A stretch of DNA of 64,000 nt from Cylindrobasidium torrendii FP15055 ss-10 (GCA_000934385.1 KN880449.1:127012-191011), one strand, 5' to 3'; positions 1-11,222 are shown, counted from the stretch's first letter. Program-made: numbers and translations. The notes: generated by a model from the letters alone, not told the origin.

Positions 1-318
1 GTAAATGTTAATGGTAAGGAGGACCCAAGATAACATCTTCGGGGTCTGACTGTTTCGGCTTGGCTGTTTTTCAGCTGAACTGGTAGTCCTGGCATACACA
101 TAAACTTCCGAAACGAGACCCTCGCTAGAACAATGAACTTAATGACGTAAGCCGTTCCTCTTGATCGCACCATCCAGACCTTTGTTTCAACAATTTGACC
201 TTTCTTTCATTATTATCAATTACAACGGCAAGCGTCAAGACGGAGTAGATATCATAAAGTCATCAATGTCGTGAATTTCGGCGTTGAAAACTATCGATGG
301 AATCCATTTCTTGCGGAT
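1..318. other. window-edge flank, no gene seen
   Basis: AT-richer sequence downstream of the transporter's stop codon. I see no open frame with family signal, tRNA or repeat. It presumably holds the 3' UTR of the minus-strand transporter. Confidence 0.5.
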
Positions 319-2576
319 TCAAGTGGATAAACTCAGAGAATTGTCCCTTCGGCTCGCCCCGAGCTCGTCCGCTTCAGTACCAGGCGATGACACGCAGCGC
401 ACGGTTGGTCCCTTTATCCCGCTGATGGAATAGTCGTAAAAAGAAGAGCGTCGAGACAAGCAAGCACAATGGGCGGCATCGTCGTATTGTTCGTAGATTT
501 CGTCTTCGTTGGCCAGACGTTGGTAGCGCGCCAATTCAGCATCGACCGAGATTTGGGGCGAGTGAGATTCCGACGATGAAGAACGAGCGCAGGTCATGTC
601 ATCGCAAGTCGCCAGCCCCGAGCTCCAGCTCTTGTCCTTGCGTAACTTCCCCTCATTGAAGCTGACGTCCTGCTTTGGGCTATTCGAGTATAGACTCGAT
701 TGTTCGTCATCTGAGTCCTCCATTGCGTCTCTTGTTTGCAATTTCAGAAAGCCCGACCGGTCCCTCACAACCTCCTGAAGACTTGACTTGGTTATCTTGC
801 CCAACCAGATCGCCTTGACAGTGAGTACGACAAGCACAATCCATGTCCCGAGCATTAATACAGACATTATCATGTGCAGCGTGTAGAATCCCTGCAAGTC
901 AAAGACGTCTCCCAGATCGCGAGTTGTAGCGATCCAGCCAACTAAGAATGCTGCATTATTAATCCGTCGAGAATGACCGCACTGACGCACCGTTGGGAAA
1001 TGTAACAGCCCAGCCTATTTAAGCTCGTTAGCTAAGTCAAGCTAGGTCTGCGTATAGAGTACACACATCCCAGTATGCCATCCAGCTTCTTATGTAGTTT
1101 GAAGAAATACGGTAAAAGAGCAAACAGGAAGAAGAAGATCGCTAGCGAGTAAAGAAGGAGCGCTGCTAGCACGCTCACTGCGTACCAGATCTCGCCAGCT
1201 TCTTCTCCCATGTTCTGGCGTGCATGAGGGAGTCAAAACGAAAAATCAGTCGTGGATGTAAACAACGGCTCTCTGAACTCACATCACACGGGCATGTCCT
1301 GCGAGGTTGACGAGTGCAAGTGCGGTGAAGCCAGGAGGTCCTATGGGTGCGTTAGTCAGGAGAGGTATATGTGATGCAGACTTTACTTACCACAAGCAAC
1401 AAATGCGCCATTGGCCTGGGGACCAGATAGGAACCCGGTCTTGGGTCGATGAGTAAGTAGGCCGACGCACTCAAGATCACGGGTCGTACGGTCATTATTC
1501 GCAGGATGTAGATGCTCAGGTAAAAGAAAGTCATGAAGAAGCCAACGCCTTGGAAGAAGTAGCCAGTTAGAAGAACGCCAATGGCGCGAGGCTCGGAGGG
1601 ATCCAGCACGTCGAGAACATTGAAGGCCACAACCCCGACGAACATCTTGCTGGAGCTTAGCAAAAGCATAGAATAGATACAACGAGGAGCATACCATGGG
1701 AAAAATCTACACGATGATTTAAATGTAAAAGATGCGACTCAACATGGTCTGAACTTACCAAAAACATGTACGCGGGAGTGAACTGTGTCACATCGTGGGT
1801 TTTGTTGAACCAGATCATAAGCATTGGTATGCAGATTACCAGCGACAAAGAAGTGTAGAGCCTAGATCAGAATGAGATCAAGCCTAATTGTGAGGAATCG
1901 ACACACCAGAAGAAAGCATAGACGAAGTTGGGAGAAAGTAACCCAACAGGTATCGCATAGTCAACACTCCCAATAACGATAGTTGCGAAGGAGAGCACCT
2001 AAAGCAATTTGTTCAAGAGTTTCCAGGGAAGCGATACAAGGATTGTACCATAAGCGGGACGAAGACGCCCGTGACGGGATCCATGATGAGGCAAACTGCT
2101 TGTTGAGGGTACACTAGAACATCAAATTAGTCAAACATTATGAAATAGTACCAAAACCACTCGCCGAATGCTTGTATCGTAAGGGCGAACACATTGAAGA
2201 GGAAGAACAAAACATTGAGAACGAAGAAGATAGTTTCTAATGTAGTGACCGCGGGCGAGTGATCCTTCAAGCCATTTAGCGTCACATATACGGCGCTTGT
2301 GCCCATTCCAATCGAGAACTATAGACTTCGGATTAACAAATAGTGAAGCCAGATAGAAGGACGCGCCGACTGCCAAGTCCATCCGTGTATACGACAAGCA
2401 AGACTTCCTGGCGGGGAAAACTCGGCCACGCGCTCTGCGTACGGCCCGCGACGATACATGGCGGTCGTTGGACGTGGCGAGTAGCAACAAGTTTGCGGAG
2501 GAGTAGGGACAGACAAAACGCTCAACGCGTTGTGATGGTAGGAAGCGAACCACTCTCGGACATTGCCGAACTCCAT
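319..2576 (-). CDS. TDT/SLAC1-family (MAE1/SSU1-like) C4-dicarboxylate or anion transporter
   Basis: Integral membrane transporter of the tellurite-resistance/dicarboxylate (TDT, SLAC1, voltage-dependent anion channel) family, which moves malate, other C4 acids or sulfite across the plasma membrane. The frame is split over many short introns. Recognisable pieces in order are SIGMGTSAVYVTLNGL (first helix, near 2270-2318), VYPQQAVCLIMDPVTGVF (near 2050-2090), GYFFQGVGFFMTFFYL (near 1540-1590), a helix with KLHKKLDGILG (near 1080-1150), and WAVTFPNAFLVGW joined across the last intron (GT near 987, AG at 951), so the last exon is 319-950. The final exon adds one helix and a long polar, Ser-rich cytosolic tail of about 165 residues. 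I chose the ATG at 2576. The exon with that ATG runs into the first helix, but the exact donor is unclear. Substrate cannot be read from sequence. Confidence 0.8.
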
Positions 2577-2885
2577 CAAACACCGTCAGACTGAACTCAA
2601 AAGGGACAGTGAACTACTAGTGAAGACCCGACTTGCGTACGGTCATGGAGGGATTCTCGACTTCCGCCGTGCTCCTCGCTCATCTGCATTCAAATCAGCA
2701 ATGGGTCGTTCAAAATTCAAGACAAGGACCTCGGTCAACATCTTCAGGTTGGGGTTCTTTAAAGACACGGACCACCAAGGGGGAATGAGTTGCAGAACAC
2801 AATTTCAAACTGAATGCACCACGCAGAGTTGGATCAAAAACATACACATTGGGGGGAAACGAAAGGTATACAAGCAAGTGATACA
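2577..2885. other. intergenic, same-strand gap
   Basis: About 310 bp between the stop of the CCCH gene and the start of the downstream minus-strand transporter. A 109-codon plus-strand frame here has no family signal. It probably contains the transporter promoter. Confidence 0.5.
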
Positions 2886-4254
2886 TTACTGAGGTGAGAG
2901 GACAGCCGGAAAGTACATTTCTGGCTCTTCATCTGAATCTTCAACATTTTCCTCGTCTTCGTCTTCATTGTCCTCCTCCTCATCGTCCTCCTCATCATCG
3001 CCGTCACTGTCACTCTCGTTGAAAGTCAAAGAAATATACTCATCGCCGAGCTGCCCAACAAGCGCAGGTTCGGCCGGATTGGGATCACTAAAGATCGCAG
3101 GCGGCTGCTCTTCCACGGGTACAGAAGGCGCAGCCTTTCTGTTCCTGTTAGCTCGAATAACGTGCGGAAGCTTGCACCCTTTTATCGTACAAGTACCATT
3201 CTCCGCAAAGTCAGGACATTCTCGTACGTGCTGATGTTCACAGTCTAGTCCTTTGTCACAGTAGCCGAGGACCGCGAAATCGCGACACACGCCAGAGCGC
3301 ACGCCGACGTTGACATGCGGGTACGGACACTGAGTTCGGGTGCAGCGCCCCTTGTTGACGAAATGTACACAGAGAGGAGTGCGTTCAGGCGTCGGATCGT
3401 GCGAGAGCTCGCAAGTCTCAGCAGTCTTGGAGCATTTGTCCTGTAGATAATTCCAGCAGATGGCGATTTTGTCGGGGTTATGTTGATACATGCAAGTGAG
3501 CCCCCTGCTGCAGGATCCTAAAGGGGCAAGCGTAAACATGGACCAGAGGGCGGGGACCTCCAGCATCGGACTGTTGAGGAATCGAGCGGCGTACCTGTTG
3601 TCGAAAATCGGGGGCAGGGCTTGTCGGAGTACTTGAGGCGCTTGGCTTCCTTGCGGGCCCTGGCAAGGCGTTAGTCTGGTTGTCGTCGTAGTGGCGTGAA
3701 CAAACTTGTAGGGGCGTCGAGTATTGTTCAGTGTCATGTTCGGCCCGCCATTCCCACGGCCTCTGCGACCGCGAGTGCCGGTGGGTTTATACTGACGATG
3801 ATTCGGTATCAAATGACCAGATTTCCTAGTAAATGATGGTGGGGGGCGAGACGACGCGGGCTTGGACGTTGATGGCGGCTTGGGGACTAAAAGGTATTAT
3901 TACGGCTGCATGAACGTAGGTGGCCCACGCACGATCTTTGCGGACGAGAGAACGGGAAGAGGATTGAAATGCAACACCGTTGAGAACTACTTCCTTCGGC
4001 TGGGTCGAGCTTGAAGGGCGGGCTTGAGGTGGGGGCGTTCTTGAAGTGGGTCCGGTATATGCCGCCCTGGGTGGAGGCGGTCGATAGCTAGGATTGACGT
4101 AAGTGTTGCCCCGTCGCTGGGCAGGCTGAGCTTGCGCCTTGTGCATGTTGATAAACGCTAAGCAGGATGAAGAACAACAGCCAAAAGTCAAAATTCGGGA
4201 GAACGCACCACTGAGGCGTGCTATCTCGCTTTTCATCTGTGCTTCAGTAGCCAT
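2886..4254 (-). CDS. five-finger CCCH zinc-finger protein, ZC3H3/Red5-like
   Basis: Nuclear RNA-binding protein related to metazoan ZC3H3 and fission yeast Red5, which act in mRNA 3'-end processing/export and nuclear RNA surveillance. It starts MATEAQMKSEIARLSG, a short coiled segment, followed after an intron (donor near 4208) by a Pro/Gln-rich region. A 46-bp intron with an ACTAAC branch site lies near 3650-3697. Five tandem C-x7/8-C-x4/5-C-x3-H fingers follow. The first is completed only by splicing: CPRFSTT joins GSCSRGLTCMYQH over the intron at about 3519-3597. Later fingers include CWNYLQDKCSKTAETCELSH, CVHFVNKGRCTRTQCPYPH and CRDFAVLGYCDKGLDCEHQH. The C-terminus is a long Asp/Glu tail. 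The spacing and order match ZC3H3 closely. Its start codon is 81 bp from that of divergent tafazzin. Confidence 0.88.
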
Positions 4255-4335
4255 GACGGTCGTGAAGAAAGGGCTCTTTGTTTGGCAGTATTGATCGGAG
4301 AATAGAGCTGACTAACTCATCCGTATGCCTGTTTT
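4255..4335. promoter_or_regulatory. compact divergent promoter, CCCH gene / tafazzin
   Basis: Only 81 bp separate the two outward-facing ATGs, so both genes must share or overlap promoter and 5' UTR sequence. I recognise no specific binding site. Confidence 0.45.
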
Positions 4336-5317
4336 ATGGCTCCCGCAACCGCGACTCTTGTTGCCCTAACCTGCAAAGCCTACATAAACTCGGGACTTGC
4401 CTCTATCAAAGTATCTGGCCTTCAGACGCTTGTTAAAGCCCTGCATGATGAACAAAGAAATCAAGGGCATGGAGTGGTCACTGGTGGGTTCAGTGCTACC
4501 GTTCGGGAATTAGTGCTTATTTCTACAGTCAGCAACCACATATCCACGTACGACTTGTCCTTCCCAAAGTAATTTGGTCTCAACAACAGCAGGCTCGATG
4601 ACCCGATGACCTGGGCTGTTCTCCCATGGCGTTATTTCCAAAACCCTCGTCTAACCCGTTGGACCTTGGGCGCTTCGGAAATCATGTTCACAAATCCGTG
4701 CGCGCCAACTATAGCCCTGTCACCACTTTTCTCAATATCTTTTAGTTTCCTGAGTGAATTCTTCAGTCATGGACAAGTTCTCGAGACATTTCGCGGCATG
4801 GGTATCTTTCAGCCCTCCGTGAACACCTCGATAGAAAAGCTCAACCAGGGTGAATGGATTCACTTGTACGGCGAAGGGAAGGTCAATCAACCCGCAAAAT
4901 ACGAGCTTGACGCGTCCGGTCGCGCCAGTCTACCGCGCTTCAAGTGGGGCGTGTACGTCCCACAACCTCTCGACCCTCATAAACTAATGGCATCTCAGTG
5001 GACACATGATCACTTCCGCTTCCAATATCCCCACTGTGATACCTATGTGGATATCAGGATTCGACAAGCTAATGCCCGAAGGTCGTCGGGCACCGTTCAA
5101 GTACTTCCCACGACCCGGAGCGCAATTGACCGTCACGTTTGGCGACCCCATTGCTCCGGAAGCGCTTCTCAAGACTATCCAGAATATCCCCGAAGCAGAC
5201 CCTGTCCGGATACGCACGCATGTCACAACGCTTGTCCATGACGCCGTTGAATCACTTGGACGATCTGTATCAGGCAACACATTAGGGAATGCAGTTCCAA
5301 AAGACCCATTAGAGTAG
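4336..5317 (+). CDS. TAZ1: tafazzin, cardiolipin-remodelling acyltransferase
   Basis: Mitochondrial phospholipid-lysophospholipid transacylase that remodels cardiolipin. The frame starts MAPATATLVALTCKAYINSG. Splicing (donor near 4476, acceptor near 4531; then donor near 4550 and acceptor near 4592) restores the acyltransferase motif I block as VSNHISTLDDPMTW, with the catalytic H-x4-D. Next come RWTLGASEIMFTNP, typical of tafazzins, and a substrate segment with FPEG-like character around LNQGEWIHLYGEGKV. The last exon carries PMWISGFDKLMPEG and GAQLTVTFGDPI, the conserved C-terminal half. It ends NAVPKDPLE. Length is near the family norm. I recognise no separate presequence, as expected since tafazzins use internal targeting. 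Confidence 0.9.
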
Positions 5318-5832
5318 ACCCTAACAAAAGGAGTTCATTGCTTTCATAGGTTCATAATTTGTAGGACCACTGAGATTAGCTGCGAGATGCAAAATTCGAC
5401 TTCTCAGTCCCGACGATGCCAGTAACATTCTAATATGGCCCCGGAGTCGGCGACGGTTTGCTGAGTGTTGTCGTTGCGTATAGCATGCCCATTGTGTAGC
5501 GCGCGCGGTAGAAAATCCACATCTTTGGCTCCGTGCTACTGCAATGGATCTCGCGGCCATTGACTAGACTCGTCGCTAGAAAACATGTCATTGTCCACAG
5601 CGGCGACTCGAACTCAGACATTACTCACTCTCTCCCCGGTGCTCGTTTGAGTAGCGTTGCGACGACAGGACTGGACCGGAGCTATGCCCGAACCTGGTTT
5701 TTACTGCCCACTATTGGTAGCCTAGTATATGAAAAGTGCTATTATAGTGTATGTGTAGCAGGTTGCTGACGGCTGGGCTCTGGCAAGCAAATAGCATCGA
5801 TAACACGAACCTACTGCAAACAAAAAATGTTA
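5318..5832. other. intergenic; two weak minus-strand ORFs
   Basis: Between tafazzin and the tRNA lie two overlapping minus-strand frames with ATG starts, 79 codons (5321-5560) and 63 codons (5430-5621). Neither matches a family I know. A T6 run at about 5822-5827 (minus strand) is the Pol III terminator of the neighbouring tRNA. Confidence 0.4.
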
Positions 5833-5904
5833 TGACCACCGCAGGGGTCGAACCTGCAATCTCCTGATTCGTAGTCAGACGCGATGCCATTTCGCCAGGC
5901 GGCC
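5833..5904 (-). tRNA. tRNA-Arg(ACG)
   Basis: On the minus strand the acceptor GGCCGCC pairs with GGTGGTC (two G-U pairs). The T arm is GCAGG-TTCGACC-CCTGC. The anticodon arm is TCTGA-CTACGAA-TCAGG, giving anticodon ACG, which is read as Arg (ICG after deamination). There is no intron. An oligo-T stretch follows within 10 bases and serves as Pol III terminator. Discriminator base is A. Confidence 0.93.
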
Positions 5905-6010
5905 ATGTCGGTCACCTTAGTGCAAAAGATTCAATGCGGGCCGGTGTCCCGAGCTCCCTTGCACAATCAATCGAAACCGCTTGCCCACAAACGGCCATCG
6001 TCTCCTTGTC

Positions 6011-6612
6011 ATGGCACACCGAGCCCGTGGGAATATAGCAGAGGAAGAAGATGCGGCGACACTGAAGCTCGGACCTGGTTGGTGATTCATCACCCTTGGT
6101 TCTCTTTGTCCCAACGGGCGCGCCAGACTTTCAGAACGCAGGTTGTTTGCTCATTTCGGAGGTCAAATACTTGTTGGAGAATAAGGATAGAGAACCCCCT
6201 GATACTGCGTACGTGGCTTTGCAACATTCAATGTATCGACCTACATAACTCTTCTCAGTGTGTACACCAAAACCTTGGAGTACGTCAAGACATTCGCCAA
6301 GTTCAGCAGTACGGATTCAGCTGGTGCCGTTCGCGAGTGCGTTCCTTTGAATTGTCCAAGCTACCAGAATGAACATCAGAGATAGGATTCTCCGACGCGA
6401 GGCGCAATTGTCGCAGTTTGAGATAGCCCAAATCGCGAATCTATGTCCAGCTACATCGGAGGAGGCGAAGAGCATCATTCCAAGGTTCGTGACATACTCT
6501 ACCTCGTCTCCACTACCTGATTATCTTTCTATCTAGTCTCGTGAAAGTAGACGATGATAGGTTACAAGCCCTTCTTGACGAGATACAGATAATGCGCAAG
6601 TTCCAGTCGTAG
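6011..6612 (+). CDS. RPB4: RNA polymerase II subunit RPB4
   Basis: Subunit of the RPB4/RPB7 stalk of RNA polymerase II. Five exons join without frame break: MAHRARGNIAEEEDAATLKL, then DFQNAGCLLISEVKYLLE, then VYTKTLEYVKTFAKFSS, then AQLSQFEIAQIANLCP, then LQALLDEIQIMRKFQS before the TAG at 6610-6612. The helical C-terminal HRDC-like part (CPATSEEAKSIIPSL, then the DEIQ helix) is diagnostic. Product about 137 residues, the size of metazoan RPB4 and lacking the long insert of budding yeast. Introns are 48-52 bp. It follows the divergent tRNA-Arg by about 105 bp. Confidence 0.92.
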
Positions 6613-6842
6613 CATTGATTCCCACACTTTTGCGTGTATTCTCTTTCACTATTTCAGAATTCACAGTGTTATGCTACGTTTTCTCATACGTGCCACATTG
6701 AGTCGCGTCCATGCATCTTCAACTTGTCGAATCCGACAATCAACCGTGTACGGACCACTCACTCACGTCAGGCGGACAACAAGCGGGCCGCATCATCCTA
6801 TATTATCTTCAAGACTGAACCTGGACTCGAGGACTGACCATC

Positions 6843-8298
6843 ATGTTGTGTAGGACTGTGATACTGGCGGTCTCTCTCGGTAGTCTCCTCTCTGTATCTG
6901 GACTCGGCACACCAGAACCCACAACTCTGTGGACATACAACGGCATCCTCAACCCGGATGATCCTCTCAATGCCGGCATCGAGACTCTCGCTGGTGTGCA
7001 GAATCTTCTTGTACACAATGGCTCGGCGAGTGGCCGCAGCTATGCACACCATGCCATCGCAGAGTACATATCCGGGACACTCTACCTTGCTTGGAGCTCT
7101 GGACTCATAGACGAGGACCAGAATGGGCAACAGACCTGGATTGCGCAAGGTAGCTTATCGAACGAAATGTCGGAATGGTCATTTGGGGAGCCGCGTGTGG
7201 TTGTGGGTAGTGCGCTACTCACGAATCAGAGTGAAGAGGCCAACTACACATACTGGTGCGACAATAATGTGGGTGTATCCTACGAGACAATGGAGATATG
7301 CATTTACCTTGAGGGCAGATTGTCCAACGGGCCAGCCAGCCAAACGCTGTCGTACCTTTCGAAGGAGAGGTTTATCTCATTACAGAGCTGGTGGACATCG
7401 TATGTTTCGCGGAGGGCACAAGCAAGTATACTGTCGGAGCTGGACGCTACATTGTCCCACTCTCTGTTCCGGATGAAGCGGGATGCTGGCTCTCACAGAC
7501 AGAATACTACACGGAGCACCTATACAACCAGACCAGCCTTTCCGTTGACATCTGCCCAGAGCTGTTAATGACTGGCTTGTCCGCCTTGCTCGAAAGGCCA
7601 GACATATTGCCGTTTACGAATGCGCGGCTCATCAACGCAGGTCAATTCTTTGCTTCGGACGGACAGACGCCTCTTCAAGAGGTTACCCACGCTGTGTGGT
7701 TTGATGATGGTCAAGGAAGTGGGTACTGGCAACGATTCTGGCGGGACGTGAAAGGTAGCAATAACTCACTGGTATGTTATCGTACAACCCATCGCCATAG
7801 CGCTCATCGTATGCAGGTAAATTGGGTAGAATTTACCAGTGATCCAAAGGGTGCCGACTGGTTCCCGAATACTTTCACGCCTGCGCAAAATTCGATTTAT
7901 GCCTCGAATATCCCGGACAGCAACACAAAGTCGTTTTACGGATCGCTTGGTTCCTCCAGAAATGGATCTCTTGCTCCAACATACTTAGTACATAACCCTC
8001 AGTACTATCCAGAGACGCGGTGGCGGCAGCCTTTGGCTCTCACCATAGCCCACGACGGTGTACACTTCGAATGGTCGAGGGTCTTACGGACAAACGGGTC
8101 GACTCACATCGTACCAGATACAAGGTGAGCTGTGCTCAGTTCGCGTAGTGGCCAACAGCTAACAGGAACAGAGGAATCAAACGAGTGGGATTCTCTTACC
8201 CTCATGCGACTTTGGTAGGAGATGAGCTGGTGGTTGCGTATAGCGAAGACAAGGAGAACATATGGATCAGCCGAGTGTCGTTGTCCAGCCTTGGATAA
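6843..8298 (+). CDS. secreted sialidase-fold (BNR-type) protein
   Basis: Predicted extracellular protein with a signal peptide (MLCRTVILAVSLGSLLSVSG) and a six-blade beta-propeller of sialidase character. A 49-bp intron near 7269-7318 joins CDNN to IVQRASQPNAVVPFEGEVYL in frame. Another lies near 7770-7816. The last, starting near 8126, joins to GIKRVGFSYPHATLVGDEL, ending with the blade AYSEDKENIWISRV and TAA at 8296-8298. The YPHATLVGDELVVAYSEDKE segment resembles bacterial and eukaryotic BNR_2/exo-sialidase domains. I cannot locate the full Arg triad or the Asp/Tyr/Glu catalytic set by eye, so it may act on another glycan or be non-catalytic. Potential N-glycosylation sites (NGSAS, NQTSL, NGST) fit secretion. 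Confidence 0.6.
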
Positions 8299-8614
8299 TG
8301 TCACTCGCTCCTGAAGAAGGCTCGAGGTTGTTGACTGTACTTCTCAGAATTTCTTGGGGTACTTTTGCATAGCCCGGATAGTACCAAGTTGTGCACCAAA
8401 TCTCTTGGTAGTAGTAATCATACTGATCCATATGCTGTTCTGCAAGCGCATCAACTGTGACAGCGATCTTGGCATACACATGATTGGTCTCTCTCAACAC
8501 GCCAATCTAAGTGGCGGCACTGCAAAGTTCAATGTTTGTTGTTGCATGCATCGGAGACGTTGTGCGGCTGAGGCATGTTTAACCTGGAGGATATGACGCC
8601 GAATGGCCGAATAC
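8299..8614. other. intergenic between sialidase-like gene and tRNA-Leu
   Basis: 316 bp with no supported frame. It should hold the 3' UTR and polyadenylation signals of the upstream gene. Confidence 0.5.
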
Positions 8615-8718
8615 GGCGAGATGGCCGAGCGGTCTAAGGCGCCAGACTAAGGATCAGCTTGCTGTGCAAGTGTCTCATCTGGTCCGAAAGGGCGTGGGTT
8701 CGAATCCCACTCTCGTCA
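8615..8718 (+). tRNA. tRNA-Leu(AAG) with 24-nt intron, copy 1
   Basis: Acceptor GGCGAGA pairs with TCTCGTC. T arm is GTGGG-TTCGAAT-CCCAC, with a long variable arm as in class II tRNAs. Anticodon stem CCAGA (8642-8646) pairs with TCTGG (8678-8682). Anticodon AAG is at 8649-8651. The intron lies one base 3' of the anticodon (8653-8676) and contains AGCTT, which can pair with the anticodon as in canonical pre-tRNA introns. A TTTT terminator follows at 8719-8722. A near-identical copy lies at 17701-17804. Confidence 0.92.
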
Positions 8719-9000
8719 TTTTGGCGCTTATTGGTACCATTTACCTTTAATGTCGGTCGGACCCTCGGGGGTCATCTTATTGTCTCTGCCATTGAAATAA
8801 CGACAATATTCACAGCCATCTTTTGCTTCTGTGTGAAGTAAACGTTGAACACTGGCACCCTTGGCAATATTCCCGCCACAGCAGCGGCGTCTCGGCTTTT
8901 CGATCGCGAGTTGCCGCCTGCAGTGCCTGAACAGTATTGTACCCAAACCCCCATCACTAACTTAGCCCATGATACCTGCATTCCTCATTTTGTCGTAGCG

Positions 9001-10385
9001 ATGGTGGGGCAATCAGTAGCCTACTCAATACTCGTATTGATGCAACCTTTAGGTGTTTGTTAACAACAAGAAATTCGCGTGGTATGTAGTCGGTTTGACA
9101 ATCGTGGGCACAATAATGATATATGTTCCAGTGAATCTTGCATTAAAGGCCATCGCTCTTCGTCCTGCTCACACAACGACCGCCCGTTATTCGAGATCAA
9201 GAAGAAGGGTCGTCCTATTTCTCAATGCGAAAAGTGCCGCGAACTTCGCCAATCTCGTCGGGTCCATTCTAAATGCAATTGCAATCCCGCCGAAGAAGGG
9301 ACCTCGACACAGACAAAGTTGAAGGGTACAAATAAAGGTGCGGCTCTCAGAAGTTGCTGCTTGCCATCGGTGCCAACATTCCACAGCGAGACAACGATTT
9401 ATTCCCATCGTGCCTGCTCTACCCAACGGTATCCAAGATGCCATCCGCCCCTCTACGTCTGGGACGTCCAGACCGCCTGACTCCCGCCAGCAGGGTGCGT
9501 TGACACATTTCCATCCCGCACATCCACTCTCATCTCGATATTTGATACTCAGTGTCTACACTGCTGAACCCGTGCACTTGTAACCTGCGCCGATGCAAAT
9601 GTGGCGCCGGCCAGAAACGAGCGCCCGAGGACTGTAGTGGGCTTTCCACCTTGGCTGAGGCAGCAGCTGCCCTCGAGTCTACCCCGCCCAAATCCAAGAC
9701 GCCGCCTCCCAAAGCCCGCATCATCACGCGCCCAAACAGTCCCAGCCGCAAGCGTCGGAAACATACTCACCCTCGGTCAACACCTCCTCCCCAGTCGCCT
9801 GTCCAACTGCCGCCCATCACTCTACCAGAGTTCACTGGCACGGCAAATGTCCCAACGTTCGACACCATCCCTTCCATTAGCAATATCATGTCCATCGAGG
9901 GCTCGGGCTGCACATGTGGTCTGTCCTGTTCCTGCCTCGGCTGCACCGAGCATCGTGGGGAAGAACATGCAGACAAGGACCACGGATGCTGCAACGACGG
10001 CTCCTGCCGTACGTGTGAGGATAATCGACATGGACTTGAGCTCCCTCCTCCTTCTGGTGCACTGCAGAATTTTTACGCCCTCGCGAAGAGGCTGCCGGAG
10101 CCCCCGAAGACAGGTCTCGGCGTGTCCATCGACCCCATGCGGGTATACGGCAGCCAATGGGATAGCTGGGCCACTAGACAATCAGTCCAACTTCCCAAGT
10201 TAGACTGCTGTGGTGGAAATTGCGGTTGTCCTGGTGGAAAATGCGGATGCGGCAAACAGTGCGATGGCTGCTGCGACCAACATACCGCTCAGGAAACTTC
10301 CTCGAGCTCAATCCCACAGTCGTCGTCAGTACCAAACGAAGCTTCACCAGTTGTTGCGCCAAAGAAGAGCTGCTGCTCCCGTTGA
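9001..10385 (+). CDS. copper-fist transcription factor (ACE1/MAC1/CUF1 type)
   Basis: Nuclear copper-sensing regulator. The copper fist reads VFVNNKKFACESCIKGHRSS, SCSHNDRPLFEIKKKGRP and ISQCEKCRELRQSRRVHSKC, with the Zn/Cu cysteines, the GRP minor-groove motif and basic residues intact. The codon before VFVNN is a TAG, so translation must enter by splicing. An intron at 9004-9051 would make ATG (9001-9003) the whole first coding exon. Further introns start at about 9080 and 9334 and before 9553. The rest carries cysteine arrays that can bind Cu(I): NPCTCNLRRCKCG, GCTCGLSCSCLGC and, at the C-terminus, CCGGNCGCPGGKCGCG followed by CDGCC. It ends with KKSCCSR. Several arrays suggest metal-gated activity; whether it is an activator of copper uptake or of detoxification cannot be told. 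Confidence 0.88.
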
Positions 10386-11222
10386 TCTCTCCTTTTGGTT
10401 TTGGGTTCGCTATACATCTTCTTTCGACGTTCTACTTATCGCACAATTTTTTGAGGAGTCCTTGCTCATGTACTATAGTTATGCCGTCTCCAGCCACTTC
10501 TTGGTCAACCATTTCCTTGCGAACCCTCGCGAATACCAGGACCTACTTACGCTCAGCGATAGATCGTGTGCACACGATCCCCAGAGGGCCTTGATGATCT
10601 ATATCACTCTGGTATTCTTCTCTCTGATTAAAGAATTTGATTGGGCGGCCATTGTTGTCCTCATCGTGTACGGTGTGATTGCTACTTCGTGTTTAGCTGC
10701 CAACGATATGCTCATCCTCGCGGATGGAATGACCAAACGATGAGACGTGGGGAGCTGCCAAAGCGCCGACTGGCACACAATCTTTGAAATGTCAATAGTA
10801 CTTACCCTGTGTTTTCTTACGGAGCAAACGACACTGTCTTGTTTTCTCGGCGAGCTATGGCAATGGAAAGGAACAGGAAGGAAGTCATGCTGTATGAGAT
10901 ATAGAAAACTTGACCGGACTTTGTGTGATTCTCTTTGAGGACAAAGCTCATTGATAAGTACACAAGATTAGTCGAATTGCATCTACAATTTCAGTGTCCA
11001 CTTCCGTACCCATTGTTTAACGGAAGACCTGTAACCTTGCACAATATTACTGCATTTGCTTTAGGGTCGTACTAGTATTGCGTTGGACATTAGACTAGAC
11101 CTCGAGAGACAGAAGATTGCGTATATAGACAGCCGTAAAATAGTAACCAGACCAAGTGACGAACAACAAAAAACATACAACAGCAATGTAGCTATGTCTA
11201 CCCCAGAGTCTCAACTTCCGCA
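10386..11222. other. intergenic between convergent genes
   Basis: About 840 bp between the copper-fist stop and the TFIP11 stop. A 177-codon frame (10210-10743) runs out of the copper-fist gene in another frame but has no family signal. I see no RNA gene or repeat. It holds the two 3' ends. Confidence 0.5.

Noticed and set aside
2968..3234. Ser-rich plus-strand ORF
   Set aside because: It is the antisense image of the Asp/Glu tail of the CCCH gene.
7391..8128. Apparent frameshift splitting the sialidase-like gene
   Set aside because: A 49-bp intron with normal signals joins the two frames; not a pseudogene.
10210..10743. 177-codon plus-strand ORF overlapping the copper-fist 3' end
   Set aside because: It uses a second frame of the Cys-rich coding exon and then ordinary intergenic DNA; no family signal and a poor start context.
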